A DNA stretch of 64,000 nt, from assembly GCF_000219625.1 (NCBI RefSeq), contig NC_018209.1, positions 1,240,001-1,304,000 of the forward strand. The letters are read 5' to 3'. The notes under the pieces were generated by a model. The model was given only the letters and a program-made list of their open reading frames with translations, did not search any database and had not been told where the DNA came from. Origin of the DNA: Zymoseptoria tritici IPO323. Lineage: Eukaryota; Ascomycota; Dothideomycetes; Mycosphaerellales; Mycosphaerellaceae. This document shows, piece by piece, positions 54,114-63,835 of the stretch. The position numbers and the translations under genes are program-made. Numbering within the stretch: position 1 is the stretch's first letter; every line of letters begins with the position of its first letter.

Positions 54114-55619
54114 TCAAACAGTAAACCACCCATCCAACCCCGAACACTTCTCCCTCCCCTCCACCCAACCCTGCACCCTCGCCAACAACCACCTCGCCTG
54201 TCCTCCCTTCTGAAACCTCCCCATCCTCGGCACGTCTCCAAATCGACACAACCCTTCCGCGAATTCATACTGCAAACAGCCTTCATTCGCCTGACACATG
54301 CCTTGACACTCACTTACGCTCTCCGCTCTCTTCCGTCCCATAAAAAGCGACCCTCCGCCATCACTAAAATTCTCCCAGTCGTCTGCTCTCCCGCCGCGGA
54401 TGACGAGTCGCGGGAGGATGTAATCCGTAAAGACGTCTTTGTGTAAGATGTCGCGGATCTCCCCGGCGTGCTCGACGTACCAGCCCGCTTCGAATTTATG
54501 CATCTCCACGATTTCGGGCGGGGAGAGGTTGCCGTAGGAGACGGAGGGGAAACACCAGAGGCGTTTGAAGTCGCGCATAGCTCTATAGTCGAGGGTAGCG
54601 GGGGATTGGGGTTGCAGGATCGGCCAGGCGGGCATGTTGACGACGAGAGGGGTTTGAGTGTAGGGATCGAGTTTGAGGCGGGCTTCGTAGGCGGCGAACT
54701 CGAGGGCGTTGATTTTGGTGATGAGGAGTTGGAGGGCGGTGAGGGGGTGGGTGTGTTGGGCGACGAGGTCGTGGTAGGCGGCTGGGTGGGTGTTGTATTC
54801 GGATACGAGGGCGGCGAGGGCGGGTGCGGAGAGGATGAAGGTTGAGCCGTGGAGGGTGGGGTCGAGGGTTGGGGTGGAGGGGGAGGGGAGCCCGATGTAG
54901 TGGGGGAGGGTGACGTTGTATTGGTTTAGCCAGTTGATGAGGTTGGTGTGGAAGAGGAAGGTGGAGGTGTCGGTGAAGATGTACCATTTTTTGGTGGGGT
55001 ATCTATGGAGGGAGGAGGAGGGTGTTAGTCGGGTGTGGCGATTGGATGCGGGGGGAACGTACTCGTGATAGGTTCGGTTCAGCATGGGGAGGATCTTCCA
55101 CTTGTCGATTTTCTCTGTTGTTTTGTCGGACTCCCACATTTCTTCATCTGCGAGGACGTCTGGTCCGCCCTCTCTAAGTCGCCGCCAGAGGTCAAAGTCC
55201 GGATGTGTCGTCTGGATTTTCGTGTCGATGTGCTCCAACGCATCGATGACTGGCTGTCCCTTGATTGTCTCCTGCCAGTCGGAGAAGACCAGTAAGTTAT
55301 GCGGACATCTTAACGTCGACTCCAGCAGTGGTGGTAATTTCGTGGCGATCTCCGCGGCGCTGGTTCTGATGGAGAAGACGAAATCTTCGGCATGGACGAC
55401 ACTTCTACACCACAGCGCTTTCGGTGCGTCGACCAGAGTTGGTTTGTCGTCCTCGACTCGCTCGGGCACTTCGGCGGGTTCCGAGAGGGGAATGGGTTGT
55501 GACAGTTTCTGTTGACTGCCGCGGACCCCCAGGACGATGATGCCGATGATGCAAGCGAGGAAGAGCAGTTCCCAGACGGATTTCCTCCGCCGGACGAGGT
55601 TGTCAGAGCTCCAGGCCAT
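54114..55619 (-). CDS. Fungal GT31-like type II membrane glycosyltransferase
   Basis: Two exons, 55619-55063 and 55002-54114 (60-nt intron, GTACGT..CATAG), 481 aa. A cytosolic basic start (RRRKS) is followed by one signal-anchor helix at about residues 17-33, typical of Golgi type II enzymes. LLVFSDWQETIKG lies near residue 110. KWYIFTDTSTFLFHTNLINWL lies near 190 and aligns with the KWYVFxEADTYxxxxNLLxWL core that I recall for fungal GT31/DUF604 proteins. Here the metal-binding Asp of EADT appears as Ser. The C-terminus has a Cys-rich PAN-like patch (ECQGMCQANEGCLQYEF..CRFGD). The sugar donor is unknown. Confidence 0.75.
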   Translation of the reverse strand: MAWSSDNLVRRRKSVWELLFLACIIGIIVLGVRGSQQKLSQPIPLSEPAEVPERVEDDKPTLVDAPKALWCRSVVHAEDFVFSIRTSAAEIATKLPPLLESTLRCPHNLLVFSDWQETIKGQPVIDALEHIDTKIQTTHPDFDLWRRLREGGPDVLADEEMWESDKTTEKIDKWKILPMLNRTYHEYVPPASNRHTRLTPSSSLHRYPTKKWYIFTDTSTFLFHTNLINWLNQYNVTLPHYIGLPSPSTPTLDPTLHGSTFILSAPALAALVSEYNTHPAAYHDLVAQHTHPLTALQLLITKINALEFAAYEARLKLDPYTQTPLVVNMPAWPILQPQSPATLDYRAMRDFKRLWCFPSVSYGNLSPPEIVEMHKFEAGWYVEHAGEIRDILHKDVFTDYILPRLVIRGGRADDWENFSDGGGSLFMGRKRAESVSECQGMCQANEGCLQYEFAEGLCRFGDVPRMGRFQKGGQARWLLARVQGWVEGREKCSGLDGWFTV

Positions 55620-56435
55620 GGCGGTGTCCTGTTATTCCATGTTGGTCATATTGAACAATAGTGGACGACTTGTCTCACTCGGCGTGAAGGAAGAGTGAGG
55701 TCGTCAAGGTCGCGTGGCCCGGCGTGGGGCGGATGGAGAAGGCCGAGGCTCCGACTGGGCAAGAATGGCCCCTGGATCTTGGCGGAGTGAAGAAGGATTC
55801 CATTGCGTGGCTTCGAGGTATTGTTAGGCGAATGCTCCGGTTTGGAAGACATTTCGCCCATCGTGTCGGAGAGGAAGTCGATGCAGCTGGTGTCCGCTCA
55901 TAGCCTTGACTCACGACGTCGAGATTGAGCCCTGTAGGTTCGTAAGAGCATACCCTTGTGTACCTTACGATCAATGTCGGCTAATTACACACCATTGAGG
56001 TACCACACAACGCCGCACTGATAGCATAGGAGACATCGCACGAGCAGTGAACAACGATGTCAGCAGATCTGCTTGATGCTTTTCCGGTGGAAGCAAGCGC
56101 ACAGAATGAGACCCAAGATACACCAGAACAATGCAACCAAAACAGGCAAATACTCCAGTATATTGCCAGCTAATTAGTAGCCATTTCTTCCCCTGTCGAC
56201 TCTGGCGTGAGATTCCTTCACCTGACGTGAACATCGTTGTCTCGCTCCCAAGATCCTTATTCCGACGACCACCCCGCGAACTGCTGATACACGCTGACAA
56301 TCTCTAACCAGAGTCTTCGAGACACACTCCAAATGGCCTCTGAGATCAGCGCATATCGACCATTGCTCACCAATACCTTAGACGCCTAATCAAATCCGAC
56401 CTAAGTCCACCCCGCTCTCCCTCCTCTCAGTCAGC
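55620..56435. other. Intergenic between divergent glycosyltransferase and pirin genes
   Basis: Shared divergent promoter region. Overlapping open frames exist on the minus strand, but none has domain or splice support. Confidence 0.45.
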
Positions 56436-56552
56436 ATGACAATAGCACATCACCTCATCATATACACAGCTACAAAGCTTCCTCTTCCATGCCATTCGAG
56501 TCCTCCAGCCTCCCAGTATAAGTACCACCCTCTCCATAGCTTCCCCTCGTAC

Positions 56553-57650
56553 ATGTCTTCCAAACAATCCACACCAGCAGCAACGACAACCACAACCAAC
56601 CAGCACCAACCAACAACAGCCTTTCCACTTAAATCAACCGCAACCCTCCTCGCCCTCCTCGCCCTCGTCCTGGCTCTGTACACTCCTCTACGCTCCGCCC
56701 TTCCGAAACTCATCTCCACCACCACGCCGACCGCCGCCCTCCTCGCGAACCGAACCTCCACCCTCGCCAACAACCGCACAATGTCCTCCACAACCTCTCA
56801 ACCCCTCAAAGTCATCCTCCGCCCCCACGCCTCCCGCGGCCACGCAGACCAGTAAGTCCATCTTCCTCCCCTACCCTTTGCCTCATCTGCCATTCACGCC
56901 TCTAAACTCCCCTGCAGCGGCTGGCTCTACACCTTCCACACCTTCTCCTTCGCCAGCTACTACGACCCCCACTTCGAATCCCTCGGCCCCCTCCGCGTCA
57001 TAAACGAAGACCGCGTCGCCGCCGGCCGAGGTTTCGGCGCCCACCCACACGCCGAATTCGGGATTTGGTCGTACATCGTCCGCGGCGCGCTGGGACATAA
57101 AGACTCTATGGGGAATTTCGAGACACTCAAGAGAGGGGAGGTACAATTCACGAATGCGGGCACGGGGATAAGGCACGCGGAGATGAATGGCAGTGAGGAG
57201 GAGGAGGTGCATTTTTTGCAGATCTGGGCGAAGCCGAATGTGAGGGGGACGAAGCCGAGTTATTGTACGAGGGAGTATACGGATGCGCAGAAGGAGGATA
57301 AGTTGGTGAGGATTATGGAGGGGAAGGAGAGGCATAGTGGGAAGGACGAGCCGTCTGAACCGATTAAGATTCTGGCGGACTTATCTATGGATGCGTCGAT
57401 CCTCTCTCCCGGGAAGAGCGTGACGCATGAATTGGTGAAGGAGGGGGAGAGGGAGGTTTATGTCCACCTTGTTATGGGGGGGAGGACGCAGCCGAAAGTG
57501 GGAGGGGCGAGGATTCGAGTTGGTGGGGTGGAGTTGGGGGAGGGAGATGGGGCGTTTGTGAAGGGTGCGAAGGGGCCGGGGGTGATTGAGGTGGAGAGCG
57601 TGGGTGATAAGCCGGCGGAGTTTTTGTTGTTTGATATGGGGAGGGAGTGA
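56553..57650 (+). CDS. Pirin-family protein with N-terminal membrane anchor
   Basis: Two exons, 56553-56851 and 56918-57650 (66-nt intron, GTAAGT..CTGCAG), 343 aa. An in-frame ATG at 56436 would give 382 aa. The core starts at MSSTTSQPLKVILRP. GWLYTFHTFSFASYYD and GFGAHPHAEFGIWSYIVRGALGHKDS supply the metal-binding His-x-His and Glu/His residues, and GTGIRHAEMNGSEEEEVHFLQIW completes the first cupin barrel; the second barrel follows. Pirins are Fe(II) cupins, nuclear co-regulators or quercetinase-like enzymes. The extra ~75 residues contain a Thr/Gln-rich stretch and a hydrophobic helix (LLALLALVLALYTPL), unusual for pirins. Confidence 0.88.
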
Positions 57651-58209
57651 GATAGTGAGGTGGAAGGATCTCCGGGATGATGGTAGAGAGAATAACGGAG
57701 CCTTGTGGTTGGACTTGGAGGCATGTGGTGAGACCTTAGAAGGTATACAGCACGAGTTGATGAAATGTACATGATTTCTTTCTTTCAGTGGCCGTTCCGG
57801 CGACGTTCGACTTTTTGTGAGACCGGACTACTGGAATGGAAGCTCTGGAGATGATACAGCCAGACTTGGGTCATCGCGAGGATTTTACGGATGGCAGCTG
57901 CTGAAGCGCGACTTGCGCAAGAACGGCGAGGTAAACACGAGAGGACGGAGGCGAAGCAAAGTGACTGCGAACTTTGATTGAGCGGAGTATCTGCTCTCCG
58001 ATCTTGAACACCCGCCTCACCCGGTCAAAGCCACGAGCTTGGATTGGATGTACCGCCGGACGACAGCTCTTCTCGCTGGTTGCCTCCGAAGACTTTCTCT
58101 GGTCTGACTATTCGACGTGGAGTGACTCCGGAAGCGAAAAAGGGCGAGCTGTGATAAAGCGGAGTGCTTGGTATCTGGTCTTGAACGAGTCCTAGACTCC
58201 TACTGCTTC
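57651..58209. other. Intergenic, nothing recognised
   Basis: 3' flanks of the convergent pirin and BTB genes. No repeat or gene supported. Confidence 0.45.
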
Positions 58210-58977
58210 TCAATCGAATCCAGGAACGTCGGCATCGAATCCATCGCTCGTGGCCTGGCGCTTTCGCTTGGGAGTCGCCTTCTTCTTTGGCGTGGGCTTC
58301 GGAGCCGGGCTGGGAGGCGGAGGAGTGGGATCCCGAGTGGTCTGCATCACGAACCCAGCGGTCGCCTCGGAAGTGTCCTCCTCTTCCTCTCGCGGCTTCA
58401 TGGAGGCGAGAAACTTCTGAATGGCGTCCCTTTTCAAGTGGCCTCGGGACCACGAATTCGAGAGTAACATGGGCATCCACGCCATCTCCAGCTTGTCGGC
58501 CATCGCAAGAATGTACTTGTCAGTCGTTTCGCGCATGGTTTGAATGACCGTCAGCATGTCGTCTCCGTTGACATGAATGTCCGCATTTGGCCCGGATGGC
58601 AGCAAAGCTCGAAATGCCGCTTTCGCAAACTCGAACTGCTGGTCCTGCACCGCCAACTTGATTGCACCCACGATGCGCTCAGGCTCCTGCCCACGGAAGA
58701 CCTCGCTCTCGTCACCCTCGTACATGGCGTGCACCATGATGATCATGCTGGTATGCTCTTCTCCGTCATAATCAATCACAATTCTTCCTGCCTCGTCTTG
58801 ATCAATTTCGGCGCCAGCGTGACCGTTCTTCGAGACATCATCTTTGATCCTCTTGGATCGTGGATAGACGATGCATTGGTTGCAGTGCAAGTCCTCTTCG
58901 CCGTACGCGCGAATGATGAGGTCCGAGTAAGTCTTGTTCTGCCAGAGGTCGCGGATGTTGGCCGTGTTTGCTGTCAT
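58210..58977 (-). CDS. BTB/POZ protein, cluster member 1 (255 aa)
   Basis: Single exon; the start at 58977 was chosen because MTANTANIRDLW aligns with the starts of the two neighbours. The BTB domain spans about residues 6-120 (TYSDLIIRAYGEEDL, CIVYPRSKRIKDD). A helical region to about 185 follows (MRETTDKYILAMADKLEMAWMP), then an acidic EEEEDTSEA stretch, a Pro-rich segment and the basic tail KPTPKKKATPKRKRQ, a likely nuclear-localisation signal. BTB domains dimerise and may recruit cullin-3 or chromatin factors. Shared layout with the next two genes indicates tandem duplication. Confidence 0.8.
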   Translation of the reverse strand: MTANTANIRDLWQNKTYSDLIIRAYGEEDLHCNQCIVYPRSKRIKDDVSKNGHAGAEIDQDEAGRIVIDYDGEEHTSMIIMVHAMYEGDESEVFRGQEPERIVGAIKLAVQDQQFEFAKAAFRALLPSGPNADIHVNGDDMLTVIQTMRETTDKYILAMADKLEMAWMPMLLSNSWSRGHLKRDAIQKFLASMKPREEEEDTSEATAGFVMQTTRDPTPPPPSPAPKPTPKKKATPKRKRQATSDGFDADVPGFD

Positions 58978-59188
58978 CGTAACGAGGTTGAGAGATGGTG
59001 CTGCGCAGCGTGCGCGGTGAACGTGGGTGTCTGGAGGTCCTTCCGATGCGAAGCGATCGCTTGTCACTGATGAGGTCGATGTTGTTCAGATGTGGTGGTG
59101 AAAAAGAAAGCGTTGGTCGCGATGAGAAGATGAAGTGGAGTGAAGGTGATCCAAACGAAACATCCCAGTACAAAAAGCTATCTGAAAC

Positions 59189-59244
59189 GAGCTAAGCCGA
59201 ATGAGGACTGATGGAAGCTGAAGTGAATGAGCTTCAGCATGTGA
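59189..59244 (-). promoter_or_regulatory. Shared upstream block of BTB cluster gene 1
   Basis: GAGCTAAGCCGAAT..GG.CT..TG..AG.TG.AGTGAATGAGCTT is conserved with 62357-62407 upstream of cluster gene 3, at a similar distance (~210-230 bp) from the ATG. GAGCTTCAGCATGTGA also recurs upstream of gene 2. Confidence 0.55.
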
Positions 59245-59751
59245 AAGCGTCTGGCTGTTGATCATACGGCCTTATTACCGCCATTCCGTGGAGGCCGCAA
59301 AGTCAGACCACATGGCATTCGAAGATGAAGACGTACTGGATCATGGAGAAGGTCGCTCAACGAAGAGGATGTTCATTCAGGGCGCTGGAAGTGCTAACTG
59401 CTCCTCCAAGCTTGATGCCCCTGCCGGCGTACTGTTGAGGCCGGAAATTCGGACACTCTGGATGAACTCCCGCAGACTGAAGACTTTTGGGCGAGATAAC
59501 GCTTTCGGTGCTTGGAGTAGACTTTTGAGCCGGGTGCTGTGTTGGTCCTTTGGATAATGCTGGTGTTCGGGAATGCGCTGCGCTTTGCTTTTGGTTGTGC
59601 TTCGCGCCGGATAATGGTAAGGTGTCTCGATGGGCAAGTGCGGTGGCTTGCAAGAATCTCCTACGTCGAGTCACTCATTCCCCTTGTCGGCTTCGTGTCT
59701 TGGAGCTGCGACTTTTATGCTTAACGTTGCGGTTGAAGCATTTCAGTCGTG

Positions 59752-60408
59752 CTACTTCTCAAGCTCGTGCGAGTCGCTCGCAGTTCGGTATGCGGGAGGC
59801 GGAGAGTTGTGCTCGAGTGCGTCTTCCGCCGAACGTTTGCCCTTCTTGCGAGGTTCCACGGAGTTGATGTACCGCTGAACGGCCTCCGCCGACAGCTTCT
59901 CGCGGTTCTTGGGATCCACCAAAGCCTTGGGAACCCAGACTAGCTCCAGCTCATCTGCTACCGCGAGCATTTTCGGACCACCCATCTTGCGCATTGCGTC
60001 AACGACATCCTTGAAGTTCCGCATATTCGTTTTGTCCTTCGAGAATCGCAGCATAGCTCGGCATGCCTGCGCCTGGAGTTCGATCAGGCCTTCCCGCCTG
60101 GCCAACTCATGGACGGCAGTGAGAGTCTGTGCTCTGCAACATGCGGACAGCCTGTTCTCACTCCCCACGCTGTCGTACATGGATCTGAGTATGAGGTCCA
60201 GACCTCCCCAGTGGAAACAGTCGACGTCGATCACCAGCCTCCCTTTGCTGTCAACTTCGTCGGATCTGTTGGCTGCATCTCGAAGTAACTTCGACTTTGG
60301 CAGCACAATGCACTTGTGAACTGTCCAGGTACAGCCCAAGCACTTGATGACGAGATCAGAGTACTCCTCGCTTTCCCAGAGATGACTGATGTCGGCAGTG
60401 TTATCCAT
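59752..60408 (-). CDS. BTB/POZ protein, cluster member 2 (218 aa)
   Basis: Single exon from MDNTADISHLW at 60408. BTB core: YSDLVIKCLGCTWTVHKCIVLPKSKLLRDAANR, then a helical extension to residue about 185 (LSAEAVQRYINSVEPRKKGKRS) and a short polar tail. It shares the CIVLPKSK.LRD segment with cluster member 3. Its last ~90 bp have a duplicated copy at 51907-51995. The family role is protein-protein dimerisation, and the specific partner is unknown. It is slightly shorter than its neighbours and lacks their acidic/basic tail. Confidence 0.8.
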   Translation of the reverse strand: MDNTADISHLWESEEYSDLVIKCLGCTWTVHKCIVLPKSKLLRDAANRSDEVDSKGRLVIDVDCFHWGGLDLILRSMYDSVGSENRLSACCRAQTLTAVHELARREGLIELQAQACRAMLRFSKDKTNMRNFKDVVDAMRKMGGPKMLAVADELELVWVPKALVDPKNREKLSAEAVQRYINSVEPRKKGKRSAEDALEHNSPPPAYRTASDSHELEK

Positions 60409-60670
60409 GTTGGCGGAATGTCGGTGTCGTTCTGCGCAAGTTATGCCGTAGCAAGGTCTTTTCAAGCCGCTGGAAGTTGTCTTGATTCTGTCCTTGCTTG
60501 CGGTGTAGGGTGATGTTTGTCTGATAGCGGCAACTATGGCGATTTCGTGAAGATGAAGAAAGAACTGAAGAAGGTGGAAAGTGTTAAAGTGATGGAGACG
60601 AACGGTGCTCCATGTGATACTGAGGAGTCATGTTGATTGAGGCTTCTGCGAGGCTGGTGCAAGGGAAGAG

Positions 60671-60694
60671 CAGTGAGCCTCAGCATGTGAGAGC
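60671..60694 (-). promoter_or_regulatory. Upstream element of BTB cluster gene 2
   Basis: GTGAGCCTCAGCATGTGAGAGC matches GAGCTTCAGCATGTGAAAGC upstream of gene 1, about 263 bp before the ATG. Possible shared control site. Confidence 0.4.
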
Positions 60695-60841
60695 TGACTC
60701 CTGACGCGGCTCGCTCAGTCTGCTTGTGAAAGATGTCGTTGAGCCTGCGGAACCCGGCACGATCGCACAATGCTGCAGACCAGAGCGCGATGTTCTCTCA
60801 GGACCTTATTTGTCGATATCGTCGGGCTCAGTCTCGATCTC

Positions 60842-61300
60842 TTAACCTCCTGGCTCATCCTCTCCCTCCTTTAAACTCCTTTTGATGCGCTTGGATCGAA
60901 ACACTGGCTCCTCCGTATCTTCCTTCAAGCCCCACTTTTCACGCTTGAGCTCCACGTCTGGCTCTTCATCATCCCCATCGTAGCTTCCTGGTCTCCGCAG
61001 CGCCACTCTCTGCTTTCCGTTGGCACCTTCTGGCTCCATCTCTCCGGCGTAGACCTCCCGCATCTCATCCGCCTCACCGGCACAGAACGTGGCCTGCTTG
61101 CGAATGGTCTTGAGCCTTGTGGATTTGCGTCTCGCAACTGCAGGCTGCGGCGCTTCGGCAGGCGGCCAGGACGACCTCAAGGCAGCACTCTCCTCGAAAT
61201 TGTCCTGTAGTATCACAGCATCCACTGAGCTTGCTTGTTCAGCGATATTGACAACTGCATTCGATAATGCAGTGGTATCTGCATCGACGCTGTTCAATCT
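60842..61300 (-). pseudogene. Frameshifted C-terminal extension of BTB cluster gene 3
   Basis: An open minus-strand frame of ~150 codons without its own ATG begins exactly where the BTB gene 3 frame ends, offset by one base. It has a basic motif ARRKSTRLKTIRKQ and ends FRSKRIKRSLKEGEDEP, similar in style to tails of this BTB group. The junction is an A6/T6 run at 61301-61306. A single-base length change there would join the two frames, so this is probably the original C-terminus. Confidence 0.5.
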
Positions 61301-62124
61301 AAAAAAGATTCTTCATCTTCATCTTCATCTTCGACTTTGACTGAGGATGACGATGACGATGCGTACTTTCTACCACGCCGGCGTTTCTTGGATGGCGGAG
61401 CTAGATCAGCGTCAGGTTCGGGTTCAGACTCAGGCTCGGACTCGGGCTCAGGTTCCGGCCCGACCATCGCTCGAGCAGCTTTCGTCACGCAGCTGTTGTC
61501 CGGGCTGTCTTCGAAGACACTGTCTTCTCCAGAGGTGATGCGTGTGCTGTCGATTCTTGTCCGACGCTCCAGCATACTGAGATACCTGAGAGTGTCCTTC
61601 CCTTCCAGCCATTGAGACGTGGGTTTATGGCAGAGGAACTCGGGCATTCGCTCTAGCAAGAATTGATCGACAAGTGCTGAGACCTCGGCGCCCTTCAAGT
61701 TCAGGATCAGATCCATACACTCTCCGACATCCGAGCCAAGTCGAAGGTTGTCATTAGCCGGACCCAAAGCCCTACGCGTAGCCTCCTTGAGATCAGCCAG
61801 ACCGAAGCGTTCCGCGAGGTCGAACGTAGCAACGCACTCGCCAAAAGTGCATCCTTCGAATATCTGAGTCTCGTCGCTCATGTACATCGACTTCAACATC
61901 GCCCCGACAGGCGCATAGCCAGCCGCCTCGGAGCTCATGTCTATCTCGTACTGCGGCACACCCTTCAAATCATCTTTCTCGCGCGTGCACATGTCACGAA
62001 GCTTTTTCGACTTTGGCAAGACTATGCATCTGTGACTGCAATCACCCGTGCCTTGGTAATGTACCTTGAGGTCCGAGTACGTTTCATCGTTGAAGAGCAA
62101 CGGAAGATCGGCTGTGAGTCCCAT
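61294..62124 (-). CDS. BTB/POZ protein, cluster member 3 (276 aa as read)
   Basis: Starts MGLTADLPLLFNDETYSDLKVHY at 62124. The BTB core has CIVLPKSKKLRDMC and then an Ala/Leu helical extension (DLAERFGLADLKEATRRAL). After residue about 215 come a Glu/Pro/Ser repeat (PEPEPESEPE), the basic cluster PPSKKRRRGRK, a Ser run and an acidic DEDEDEE end. The frame stops right after a T6 run. With one more T it would continue ~150 codons (see 60842-61300). The SKKRRRGRK cluster is a good nuclear-localisation candidate. No enzymatic motif. Confidence 0.78.
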   Translation of the reverse strand: MGLTADLPLLFNDETYSDLKVHYQGTGDCSHRCIVLPKSKKLRDMCTREKDDLKGVPQYEIDMSSEAAGYAPVGAMLKSMYMSDETQIFEGCTFGECVATFDLAERFGLADLKEATRRALGPANDNLRLGSDVGECMDLILNLKGAEVSALVDQFLLERMPEFLCHKPTSQWLEGKDTLRYLSMLERRTRIDSTRITSGEDSVFEDSPDNSCVTKAARAMVGPEPEPESEPESEPEPDADLAPPSKKRRRGRKYASSSSSSVKVEDEDEDEESFLD

Positions 62125-62356
62125 GGCTGCTGGATATCGATCCTGTGACGTAAACACTGCGCGGTGGATCGTTGTACAGTGGGCCAGCTTTTGACTTGGG
62201 TGTGTGTGCTGATGATCAGGTCCGATCTGTCTCCATCCGTGAGATTGTGGGTACTGATGTCGTGGGAGGCTTGACAGACTGTTCGAAGTTGGAAAGACGA
62301 AGTGAAGTGTTTGTTTTGCAAACGAAGCCATCCAGACGACGAAAAGTACCGGGAAA

Positions 62357-62407
62357 GAGCTAAGCCGAATCGGGGCTAATGAAGTTGGAGTGAATGAGCT
62401 TAGACAT
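62357..62407 (-). promoter_or_regulatory. Shared upstream block of BTB cluster gene 3
   Basis: GAGCTAAGCCGAATCGGGGC and the following TGAATGAGCTTAGACAT are homologous to the block upstream of gene 1. Similarity also extends ~60 bp on the start-codon side (AACGAAGCCATCC / AACGAAACATCC). Confidence 0.55.
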
Positions 62408-62974
62408 TGGATATGAGTAGGCACGACTGCTGTATACAATCGGCTTACTGACCGATCTATAGCGGCTACAATGTCGCATGTTCTCAATAGGCCTCACGAT
62501 CTGAAACCTCGCAGGAATCCCGATGACTTCACACCTCTAAAGTCTAATATTCGGACACGACTTCCACGCCTCCTGACCCTTTCCTCCCAGCGAAGACGCC
62601 CGCATCTTAGTTTCTGCATCTACTAAAACCGTGGCATAGTTGCGAGCAGTATTTTGCACATCGTTCTGCGTCGTGCATCTTCAATGGCATGGCTTCGGGT
62701 GGCGACATAGTCGCAACTGTCACGTTCTCCTTGGTACTGGTCCGCCCGATCGTGTCTCTTGCAAGCAAGGTCGTGATTCCATGTGGCATCTGCATCTGTC
62801 CTGAGGCATAGCATTGCGTATGAATGAGACTCAGGGTTCATGACCGACCATAAACATGGAAGCGATCGATGAGTGGCTGCCACCTGTGCCGTTGAAGCTC
62901 TTCAATCCAGAACAGAGCTTTCTCACCTCCCTTCCAACCGAACAGCCACTCCATCTGAACTCCCACAAAAACCC

Positions 62975-63428
62975 ATGAAGCTCACCCTCGCTCTCCTTGC
63001 TGTACTCGCGGCTCTCCTCTGGCAAGTCCAGTCCCGCTCCTGTGACGTGGACAGAGACAAGAAAGGCCCGGACGATCCTTCCTGCCCAGTCGCCAACGAA
63101 AGATTCGTCACCAAAAGGTTCTGTGTATGTGCATCCACTCCCATCGAGGTCGACTTTCGGTAGTGAGTGCTAACAAGCTTGGTAGGTCCACTATGGCAGT
63201 CCCGGGACCACACATGCTTCATTCGAATGCCACAAGCCCTTCAAGTACAAGAGCTTCTGGATCAAGGACTGGGTCCATGACGAGAAGGCAGAGATGATCA
63301 AGTGCCAGGAGAGTGATAGGGGTGCGTTGGCCTGCATGGGACCTAAGTTTCATCAGCTGCTGTGTGTGATCGATGCGCTGACGCCGAGGAGTCGGGGTTG
63401 GAGCGCGCAGGTGTTCGTGGTGAGGTGA
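62975..63428 (+). CDS. Small cysteine-rich secreted protein (130 aa)
   Basis: Two exons, 62975-63124 and 63186-63428 (61-nt intron, GTATGT..GGTAG). A classical signal peptide (MKLTLALLAVLAALLWQVQS) is followed by a ~110-residue mature chain with seven cysteines (RSC, PSC, RFC, FEC, IKC, LAC, LLC) and aromatic clusters (YKSFWIKDW). No membrane anchor, catalytic motif or known domain recognised. Size, secretion and cysteine content fit the general profile of fungal secreted effector-like or antimicrobial-type proteins, but the activity is not inferable. The position next to transposon-rich, duplicating genes is typical of such genes. Confidence 0.7.
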
Positions 63429-63835
63429 CCTGCGAAAACGATCATCTGAGGACGTGCTGGAGATATGGCGGACCTGGAGAAGCGATGGAGAATTCGAATT
63501 GGAATAGCGATGTGGTTATTTGTTGTACTCAGAAGTTGTCCATTCTCGCGGAACCACTGCATTGTCAACTCCTTCTGTTTGCCTATGAATATCGAGGCTG
63601 ACTGCCGTGGGTTCATGCGTGACTATCCAGCCAGCACAGACTGACATTCACATCCATCGTACGCTTCTCCAGACATTGAGATGCACATCCTGGAGATCGG
63701 GTGGTGGAGTTCTGGTTCGACTTCTCTCCTGAAGTCTACCACAGCACTCCTTGCCTTCCCCTGCTCAAGATGGCCCGATATTATCAACGTTTCCGACCGG
63801 CAACTCGTACCCTTCTTCCACTGAGCTCGCAAGTC

